Source: Microbacterium paraoxydans (GTDB lineage Bacteria > Actinomycetota > Actinomycetes > Actinomycetales > Microbacteriaceae). From it: a stretch of DNA of 64,000 nt. The notes below the pieces were generated by a model that saw only the letters and a list, made by a program, of their open reading frames with translations, had not been told where the DNA came from and ran no database searches. Both the position numbers and the translations under genes were made by a program. The stretch's first letter is position 1, and each line of letters starts with the position of its first letter. Shown here in pieces: positions 58,199 to 64,000 of this stretch. The stretch is taken from assembly GCF_019056515.1 (NCBI RefSeq), contig NZ_CP064873.1, forward strand, positions 2,294,001 through 2,358,000, in the 5' to 3' direction.

Positions 58199-59485
58199 CT
58201 ACGACTTGATGTACGGCTTGCCGCTGGCGGCAGGACCCCGGATCTGTCCGGCGAACCCGGCGACCGCGAGCAGCGTGACCACGTACGGCAGCATGAGCAT
58301 GAACTCGCCGGGGATCGGCGTCTTCAGGATCGAGAGCAGGTTCTGCAGGTTCGTCGCGAATCCGAAGAGCAGGGCGGCGAGCGTCGCGCGGATCGGGTCC
58401 CAGCGTCCGAAGATCACCGCGGCGAGGGCGATGAAGCCGAGCCCGGCCGTCATCTCCTTGCCGAACTGCGGGACCGAGACGAGGGTGAAGTACGCGCCGC
58501 CGATGCCGGCGATCGCGCCCGCGAGCAGCACGTTCCAGAACCGCGTCGGGTTGACCCGGATGCCGACCGTGTCGGCCGCCTGCGGGTGCTCGCCCACGGC
58601 GCGGAGGCGCAGGCCCCACTTGGTGCGGTACAGGCCCCACGCGACGACGGCCACGGTGATGAACATGAGGTACACGATGAAGGTCTGGTTGAAGAGCACC
58701 GGACCGATGATCGGGATGTCGCTCAGCACCGGGATCTCGATGCGGGAGAAGCGCACCGGGGTGTTCAGTTCGGCCTCGTTCGGGGCGAGGAGCGCGCCGT
58801 AGAGGAAGCCCGTGAGGCCGGTGACGAGGACGTTGAGGACGACACCGACGATGACCTGCTCGACGAGGTACTTGATCGCGAACGCCGCCAGCACGCTCGC
58901 GACGAGAACGCCGCCGATCATGGCGCCGATGAGGCCCACGAAGGCGTTGCCGGTGATGCTGGACAGGAGCGCCGCCGAGAACGCGCCGAGGAGCAGCTGC
59001 CCCTCGATGGCCACGTTGACGACACCGGCCCGCTCGCCGATGACACCGCCGAGCGCGCCGAACACGAGCGGCACCGACAGCGACACCGCACCGAACAGCA
59101 GGCTCGTGACGGGGACGAGACCCCCGGCCGCGGCCCAGACGAGGAACGCGAAGACGGCGAGCACGCCATAGGCGACGATGAGCCAGATCGACGGCGCCCG
59201 GTACGTCCATGCCCGGAGGAAGGCCCCGACCGTGAGGACGACGAGCACGGCGAAGACGACCCAGAAGGTCGGCGCGGTGGGCAGCCCCACGTCGGGGAGC
59301 TCGAAGGCCGACGTGCGGTCCCCCAGGCGGAAGGTGCTGATACCGCTGCGCGGCACGGCGAGGAAGAGCACCGCCAGCAGCGCGGTGACGACCGCGAGGC
59401 TGATCGGCGCCTTGAGGTGGCGCTCCCGGACGGTGGCGAGCTGCACCGTGCCGTCGGCGGCTTCGGTCTGCACGAGCGACATCAT
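58199..59485 (-). CDS. nucleoside ABC transporter permease (second subunit)
   Basis: The 428-residue protein has about ten transmembrane segments and the family motif GERAGVVNVAIEGQLLLGAF (~140-160), with GLRLRAVGEHPQAADTVGI as coupling helix. It pairs with the preceding permease in a BmpA/NupQP-type nucleoside importer. The ATG at 59485 overlaps the stop of that gene. Confidence 0.93.
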   Translation of the reverse strand: MMSLVQTEAADGTVQLATVRERHLKAPISLAVVTALLAVLFLAVPRSGISTFRLGDRTSAFELPDVGLPTAPTFWVVFAVLVVLTVGAFLRAWTYRAPSIWLIVAYGVLAVFAFLVWAAAGGLVPVTSLLFGAVSLSVPLVFGALGGVIGERAGVVNVAIEGQLLLGAFSAALLSSITGNAFVGLIGAMIGGVLVASVLAAFAIKYLVEQVIVGVVLNVLVTGLTGFLYGALLAPNEAELNTPVRFSRIEIPVLSDIPIIGPVLFNQTFIVYLMFITVAVVAWGLYRTKWGLRLRAVGEHPQAADTVGIRVNPTRFWNVLLAGAIAGIGGAYFTLVSVPQFGKEMTAGLGFIALAAVIFGRWDPIRATLAALLFGFATNLQNLLSILKTPIPGEFMLMLPYVVTLLAVAGFAGQIRGPAASGKPYIKS

Positions 59486-60789
59486 GCCGTCACCGCCTTC
59501 TTCGCGGCCTTGGCTCTCGCCTTGGCCGCCTTCTCTGCGTCGGACTTGGGGAGGAAGAACACCGTGCGCAGCAGCGGCGGCGCAGCGATGAACAGCACGA
59601 CGAGCGACTGCACGACGAGCACGATGTCGACGGGGATGTCCTGCGCCTGCATCGAGAACGAGCCCGCTTTGAGGGCACCGAACAGGATTCCGGCCGCGAA
59701 GGTCCCCCAGGCGCGGCTGCGCCCGAGGAGGGCGACCGTGATGGCGTCGAAGCCGATGCCGGCGTCGATGGTCTCGGTGACGCCGGTGGTGACGGCGCCC
59801 TGGAGCTGGTTCATCCCGGCGAGGCCGGCGAGGGCACCCGCGAAGAGCATCGCGTAGACGTAGACGCGCTTGACGCTGATGCCCGCGGCGCGAGCGGCGT
59901 GCGGGTTCTCCCCCACCGCGCGCATGCGCATGCCCAGCGAGGAGCGCTCGATGAGCCACCACACGAACACCGTCGCGATGACCACGATGACGAAGCCGAG
60001 GTCGAGCAGCGGGAACTGCGGGCCGAGCAGGGTCGGGAACTGCGCGCTCTCCGGCGTGGCCGAGCCGAGCGCCTGGTTGGTCCCCGGCTTCTGCAGGAGC
60101 CCGGGCGTGCGGATCATCCACAGCAGCAGGTAGTACGCGATGTAGTTGAGCATGATCGTGAGGATCACCTCGTGCGCGCCCGTGCGTGCCTTGATGAGAC
60201 CGGCGATGCCGCCCCAGAGCGCCCCGCCGGCGATACCGGCAAGCAGCGTGACGGGGAGGTGGAACCAGATCGGCAGGTCGAGGTTGAAGGTCAGCAGGGC
60301 CGCGATCGCGACGCCGACGAGCATCTGACCGCGGGCGCCGATGTTGAACAAACCGACGCGGAAGGCGAGCGCGACGCCCAGACCTGCGGCGATCAGCGGA
60401 GCCGCGAAGCCCAGCGTGTTCGTCAGCGGACGGATCTGCGCGGCGAAGTCGGCGCCGCGGGCGTTGAAGATCGCTCCGCGGAACAGCGCCTCGTAGCCGT
60501 TGTAGACCGCGTTCCAGGCCGCGACGAACGTGTCGCTCGGCTTGGCGAAGAAGTACCCGGAGGCCTTCTGCACGTCTTCGTTGGTGAAGGCGATGAGGAT
60601 GCCGCCGACGATGAGCGCGAGGACGATCGCCAGGATCGTCGTGACGGCGCTGCCGCGGAGGATCTCCTTGAGGACGACGTTGCCGCGCGGAGGCGGGGGT
60701 ACCTCGTCCGCGAGGCCCGTGCTGGGCGGGAGCTGCTCGGGAGGCAGCCCCTTCGTGACGTCTCCTGCACCGGGTGTCGCGCCGCTCAC
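59482..60789 (-). CDS. nucleoside ABC transporter permease (first subunit)
   Basis: The 435-residue protein has a Pro-rich cytoplasmic N-terminus (~1-40) and about ten transmembrane helices, with GLFNIGARGQMLVGVAIAAL and LGMRMRAVGENPHAARAAGI coupling motif. The C-terminal tail is Lys/Ala-rich. The GTG start overlaps the ATPase stop by four bases. It forms the membrane channel with the second permease. Confidence 0.93.
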   Translation of the reverse strand: MSGATPGAGDVTKGLPPEQLPPSTGLADEVPPPPRGNVVLKEILRGSAVTTILAIVLALIVGGILIAFTNEDVQKASGYFFAKPSDTFVAAWNAVYNGYEALFRGAIFNARGADFAAQIRPLTNTLGFAAPLIAAGLGVALAFRVGLFNIGARGQMLVGVAIAALLTFNLDLPIWFHLPVTLLAGIAGGALWGGIAGLIKARTGAHEVILTIMLNYIAYYLLLWMIRTPGLLQKPGTNQALGSATPESAQFPTLLGPQFPLLDLGFVIVVIATVFVWWLIERSSLGMRMRAVGENPHAARAAGISVKRVYVYAMLFAGALAGLAGMNQLQGAVTTGVTETIDAGIGFDAITVALLGRSRAWGTFAAGILFGALKAGSFSMQAQDIPVDIVLVVQSLVVLFIAAPPLLRTVFFLPKSDAEKAAKARAKAAKKAVTA

Positions 60790-62300
60790 GCGGTCACCTC
60801 CGCATCGGCCGCTCCGGCCATCATGAGTCCGAGTGTCTCCCGGGGCGTGTCACCGGGGACGATGCCGACGATGGTGCCGCGGTACATGACCGCGATCCGG
60901 TCGGCGAGGGCGGCGACCTCGTCGAGCTCGGTAGAGACGACGATCACGGGGATGCCCGCGTCCCGCGTCTCGATGATGCGCTTGTGGATGAACTCGATCG
61001 AGCCCACGTCCACCCCGCGGGTCGGCTGCGCCGCGACGAAGAGCCGCAGTTCGCGGCTCATCTCGCGGGCGATCACGACCTTCTGCTGGTTGCCTCCGGA
61101 GAGAGTGCCCGCGGGAGTGTCCGGGCCCTGCGTGCGGATGTCGTACTCCGCGATGCGCTCCTTGGCGAAGTCCTCCAGGGCGCCGCGGCGCAGCGTCCCG
61201 GCCCGGCTGAACGCGGGATCGTCTGAGCGGTCGAGGATGAGGTTCTCGGCGACCGAGAATCCGGCGACGAGGCCGTCCTCGGTGCGGTCCTCCGGGACGA
61301 ACCCGACGCCGGCGTCGAGGATGCCGCGGACGCTCTTGCCCACGAGCTCGGTGCCGTCGAGAATGATGTTCCCCTCGACGCGTGCGGCGAGGCCCACGAT
61401 GGCCTCGACGAGCTCGGTCTGGCCGTTGCCCTGCACACCGGCGACGGCGAGGACCTCGCCGGGTCGCACGGTGAAGTCGACGTCGTCGACGACGATCGCT
61501 CCGGTGGCGGTGAGCACGCGGAGGTTGCGGACCTCCAGGCCGCCCTCGCCCAGCCGCGGAGCCTCCTTGTGCACGGTCAGCTCGACCGCGCGGCCGACCA
61601 TCAGCGAGGCCAGTTCGGCGTTGGTGGCGGTCGGCGAGGCCTCCCCCACCACCCGACCGAGCCGGACGATCGTGATGCGGTCGGCGACCTCGCGCACCTC
61701 GCGCAGCTTGTGCGTGATGAAGACGATCGCGGTGCCCTCGTCTCGGAGCTGGCGCATGATGGCCATGAGCTCGTCGGTCTCCTGCGGCGTCAGCACCGCG
61801 GTCGGCTCGTCGAAGACGAGGACCTTGGCGTCGCGGGACAGCGCCTTGATGATCTCGACGCGCTGCTGCACACCCACCGGCAGGTCGCCGACGACGGCGT
61901 CCGGATCGATGTCGAACCCGAACCGCGCGGCGACCGCGCGCACGTGCTCGCGGGCCTTCGCGATGTCGAGCGTGCCGAGGCCCTTGGTCTGCTCGTGCCC
62001 GAGCATGACGTTCTCGGCCACCGTGAACACCGGCACGAGCATGAAGTGCTGGTGCACCATGCCGATGCCGGCGGCCATCGCGTCGCCAGGGCCGCGGAAG
62101 TGCTGCACGACGTCGTCGAGGAGGATCTCGCCCTCGTCGGCCTGATACAGGCCGTAGAGCACGTTCATCAGCGTCGACTTGCCTGCGCCGTTCTCGCCGA
62201 GGAGAGCGTGGATCTGACCGGGTTCGACCACGAGATCGATGTGGTCGTTCGCCACGAGGCTGCCGAATCGCTTGGTGATGCCGCGAAGTTCGAGCTTCAT
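60786..62300 (-). CDS. nucleoside ABC transporter ATPase (two ABC domains)
   Basis: The 504-residue protein contains two ABC domains. The first has ALLGENGAGKSTLMNVLYGL and PVGVQQRVEIIKALSRDAKV with VLVFDEPTAVLTPQE; the second has the degenerate Walker A VAGVQGNGQTELVEAI and an intact LSGGNQQKVVIAREMSRELR. This is the layout of BMP-associated and sugar importers of the RbsA type. It energises nucleoside uptake with the two permeases that follow. Confidence 0.95.
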   Translation of the reverse strand: MKLELRGITKRFGSLVANDHIDLVVEPGQIHALLGENGAGKSTLMNVLYGLYQADEGEILLDDVVQHFRGPGDAMAAGIGMVHQHFMLVPVFTVAENVMLGHEQTKGLGTLDIAKAREHVRAVAARFGFDIDPDAVVGDLPVGVQQRVEIIKALSRDAKVLVFDEPTAVLTPQETDELMAIMRQLRDEGTAIVFITHKLREVREVADRITIVRLGRVVGEASPTATNAELASLMVGRAVELTVHKEAPRLGEGGLEVRNLRVLTATGAIVVDDVDFTVRPGEVLAVAGVQGNGQTELVEAIVGLAARVEGNIILDGTELVGKSVRGILDAGVGFVPEDRTEDGLVAGFSVAENLILDRSDDPAFSRAGTLRRGALEDFAKERIAEYDIRTQGPDTPAGTLSGGNQQKVVIAREMSRELRLFVAAQPTRGVDVGSIEFIHKRIIETRDAGIPVIVVSTELDEVAALADRIAVMYRGTIVGIVPGDTPRETLGLMMAGAADAEVTA

Positions 62301-62353
62301 ATCTGCACCTTATCCAGAAGAGTCACCGAGGAGAATCGTCGCCGCCCACAGTG

Positions 62354-62386
62354 CGGGGCGAGTGGCAGCCTGCGCCACTCGCCCCG
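62354..62386. terminator. hairpin between the binding-protein gene and the transporter genes
   Basis: CGGGGCGAGTGGC (62354-62366) and GCCACTCGCCCCG (62374-62386) form a perfect 13-bp stem with a seven-base loop. It lies inside the operon, between the lipoprotein gene (ends 62406) and the ATPase gene (starts 62300), so it probably reduces or processes read-through and keeps the binding protein in excess. Confidence 0.75.
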
Positions 62387-62405
62387 TGCTGGGTACGGCT
62401 CCGAC

Positions 62406-63524
62406 TCAGCGGGTGGGAGAGTTCTCGGACTCCACCGTGATGTCACCGGAGATGATCTGCTCCTGCAGAGCGGACAGCTCGTCCGTCAGGCCCTCGGGCA
62501 GGTCTGCCTCGAAGTCGCCGAAGCCGGAGAGCTTGACGCCCTCGTTCTCGAGCGTGCCGATGTAGGGCTCCGGGTCGAACTCGCCGGCGGCGGCCGCGAG
62601 CGTCGCGTCGCGGACGGCCACGTCGATGGCCTTCATGATCGAGACGAGCGTGATGTCGGCGACGCTGGGGTCAGCGACGGCGAGGTCGCTGTCGACACCG
62701 AGCATCAGCGTGTCCTTGCCGCTGTCGTTGATCGCCGCTGCGGCGCTCTGGTAGACCGGGCCGCCGACGGGGAGGATGACGTCGACGCCCTGGTCGAGCA
62801 CGCCCTGGGCGGTCTGCTTGGCCGTGTCGTTGGCGTCGAAGCCACCCGTGAAGGAACCCTTCTGGGTCTCGGCGTCCCAGCCGAAGACCTGGACGTCGGC
62901 CGACTTGTCCTCGTTGTACTTCTCGACGCCGAGCTGGTAGCCGTCCATGAAGACCGCGACCGACGGGATCTGCATGCCGCCGAAGGTGCCGACCTTGTTC
63001 ACACCGGCCTCCGCGGACCAGGCGGCCGCCGCGTAGCCACCGAGGTAGGCGGCCTGGGCGGTGTCGAAGACGAGGGGCTTGATGTTCGGCGCGTCGGTGG
63101 TGCCGTCGAAGTCGTTGTCGGCCCAGTCGTCGATGATCGCGTAGTCGATGTCGGGGTTCGCGAGCGCGGACTCGACCGTGGCGGCGGACAGCTTGAAGCC
63201 GACCGAGACGATGAGCGAGCAGCCCTCGGAGACGGCGGTCTCGAGGTTCGGCGCGTAGTCGTTGTCGTTCGCGGACTCGAACTCCAGCGGCTTGATGCCG
63301 AGCTCGTCGGCGGCGCTGTCCATGCCCTCCTTGGCCGACTGGTTGAACGACTTGTCGTTCCAGCCGCCGGCGTCGGAGATGAGGCAGGGCTTGAAGTCGG
63401 AGTCGACGGGGGCGGATCCGCCCTCGGACTCGTCGGTCGGCGCCTGACCGCAGCCGGCAAGAGCGAAGACGACACCGGCGGCGACCGTCGCGCCGAGCAG
63501 CTTCTTGGTGGTGGAGATGGTCAC
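62406..63524 (-). CDS. BMP-family nucleoside-binding lipoprotein
   Basis: The 372-residue protein starts at a GTG (63524) with GGGAGG upstream; the signal peptide KKLLGATVAAGVVFALAGCG has the lipobox Cys25. The mature protein shows CLISDAGGWNDKSFNQSAKE and GVDVILPVGGPVYQSAAAAI and GVDSDLAVADPS, the pattern of BmpA/Med-type nucleoside-binding proteins. It delivers nucleosides to the ABC importer encoded downstream. In-frame starts further upstream would disrupt the lipoprotein signal. Confidence 0.94.
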   Translation of the reverse strand: MTISTTKKLLGATVAAGVVFALAGCGQAPTDESEGGSAPVDSDFKPCLISDAGGWNDKSFNQSAKEGMDSAADELGIKPLEFESANDNDYAPNLETAVSEGCSLIVSVGFKLSAATVESALANPDIDYAIIDDWADNDFDGTTDAPNIKPLVFDTAQAAYLGGYAAAAWSAEAGVNKVGTFGGMQIPSVAVFMDGYQLGVEKYNEDKSADVQVFGWDAETQKGSFTGGFDANDTAKQTAQGVLDQGVDVILPVGGPVYQSAAAAINDSGKDTLMLGVDSDLAVADPSVADITLVSIMKAIDVAVRDATLAAAAGEFDPEPYIGTLENEGVKLSGFGDFEADLPEGLTDELSALQEQIISGDITVESENSPTR

Positions 63525-63649
63525 GGATGCCTCCCTCAACGAACCCGCGGCCATCGCGGATCGATCAAAGTTACCTAGTGTTTCGACGTTCGTGCACGTC
63601 GGCCCCGGGCGGCCGGGCCAATGGTTACAAAGCTGAAATCAACCCTGCC

Positions 63650-63673
63650 GATGAGCACGGACCGATGCTCATC
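63650..63673 (-). terminator. hairpin terminator at the end of manC
   Basis: GATGAGCA (63650-63657) and TGCTCATC (63666-63673) form a perfect 8-bp stem with an eight-base loop; the arm overlaps the stop codon of the minus-strand manC gene. Confidence 0.55.
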
Positions 63674-64000
63674 AGAGCACGTCGCCCTGTCCGTTGAGTT
63701 TCAACGACTCCACCACGCCCTTCACCCGCTGCGCGTTCTCGACCGTCGTGACCAGGAGCGCGTCGGGGGTGTCGACCACGACGATGTCCTGCACGCCGAC
63801 GAGGCTGATCACGCGGCTGGTCTGGCTGACGAGGATGCCGCTGGCCGCGTCGGTGAGCACCCGGGCGCGGGGTCCGAGGACGGCGAGGTCGTTCTTGCGG
63901 CCGTTCGTGATGAGCTTCGTCAGTGACGCGAAGTCCCCCACGTCATCCCAGTCGAAGTGCCCGGGGACCACGGCGAGGCGCCCGCGCCGCGCCGCCGGCT
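63672..64000 (-). CDS. manC: mannose-1-phosphate guanylyltransferase, 3' part
   Basis: The frame is open to the right edge, so the N-terminal part (with the nucleotide-binding site) is outside the window. The visible ~108 residues contain VVPGHFDWDDVGDFASLTKL, the typical substrate motif of GDP-mannose pyrophosphorylases, and a C-terminal VSLVGVQDIVVVDTPDALLV. The enzyme makes GDP-mannose from mannose 1-phosphate and GTP for glycan and glycolipid synthesis. Confidence 0.9.
   Translation of the reverse strand, partial: PAARRGRLAVVPGHFDWDDVGDFASLTKLITNGRKNDLAVLGPRARVLTDAASGILVSQTSRVISLVGVQDIVVVDTPDALLVTTVENAQRVKGVVESLKLNGQGDVL

Noticed and set aside
58199..60121. 640-residue version of the second permease
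   Set aside because: The N-terminal third is an Arg/His-rich out-of-frame reading of the first permease gene; the ATG at 59485 with a stop-codon overlap is the natural start.

Overview
The window is very GC-rich, gene-dense chromosomal DNA of an actinobacterium, most likely a Microbacteriaceae member such as Microbacterium (inference from gene content and gene style, no database search). Pointers are the Ku/LigD pair, acyl-CoA carboxylase with an epsilon subunit, an LpdA-type flavoprotein without redox cysteines, a DUF3039-type protein, a mannitol PTS operon under an MtlR-like regulator, and about twenty start codons that directly follow a TAnnnT -10 box by 6-8 bases (leaderless mRNAs).

Bases 1-9.4 kb are the late region of a siphophage-type prophage that continues off the left edge: major tail protein, two tail assembly chaperone frames joined by a probable programmed -1 frameshift, tape measure, distal tail protein, a long tail-tip protein with fibronectin-like domains and a decapeptide repeat, an M15-type endolysin and two small membrane proteins, closed by a strong hairpin. 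Bases 9.4-14.1 kb are accessory cargo: a RelE-type toxin operon, four paralogues of one small uncharacterised protein family (two on each strand), small orphan genes and a lipoprotein. The cargo ends inside a tadA/cpaF-type secretion ATPase gene that is cut off at residue 160, so the probable right attachment junction is near 14,141.

From 14.6 kb on the DNA is ordinary chromosome. 14.7-17.6 kb: lipoprotein, glycosyltransferase/EEP-phosphatase/membrane protein operon, tRNA-Leu. 17.6-22.2 kb: DedA protein, divergent ku and ligD, cation efflux protein. 22.3-26.2 kb: murI-rph-rdgB operon, pncB, DUF3039-like protein. 26.2-29.8 kb: an ABC exporter whose ATPase carries a 415-residue histone-H1-like then acidic N-terminal extension. 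30-33.7 kb: nucleotidyltransferase, unknown protein, accD-accE. 33.9-36.8 kb: response regulator, histidine kinase and a degenerate kinase-like membrane protein. 36.8-42.1 kb: 23S rRNA methyltransferase and maf from overlapping divergent promoters, accA, convergent lpdA. 42.2-44.9 kb: purine nucleoside phosphorylase, phosphomannomutase/phosphoglucomutase and an HPr. 44.9-52.5 kb: mtlR-like regulator and a divergent operon with an orphan EIIB, HPr, EI, mannitol EIICB, EIIA and mannitol-1-phosphate dehydrogenase. 52.5-55.3 kb: hydrolase, PfkB-type kinase, polysaccharide-deacetylase-like protein.

55.3-63.5 kb is a nucleoside uptake and salvage unit on the minus strand: BMP-type binding lipoprotein, two-domain ATPase, two permeases, cytidine deaminase, thymidine phosphorylase and adenosine deaminase. 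Together with the phosphorylase and phosphopentomutase-like enzyme at 42-44.7 kb it can take up nucleosides and feed ribose/deoxyribose phosphate to central metabolism. The right edge cuts a mannose-1-phosphate guanylyltransferase gene.
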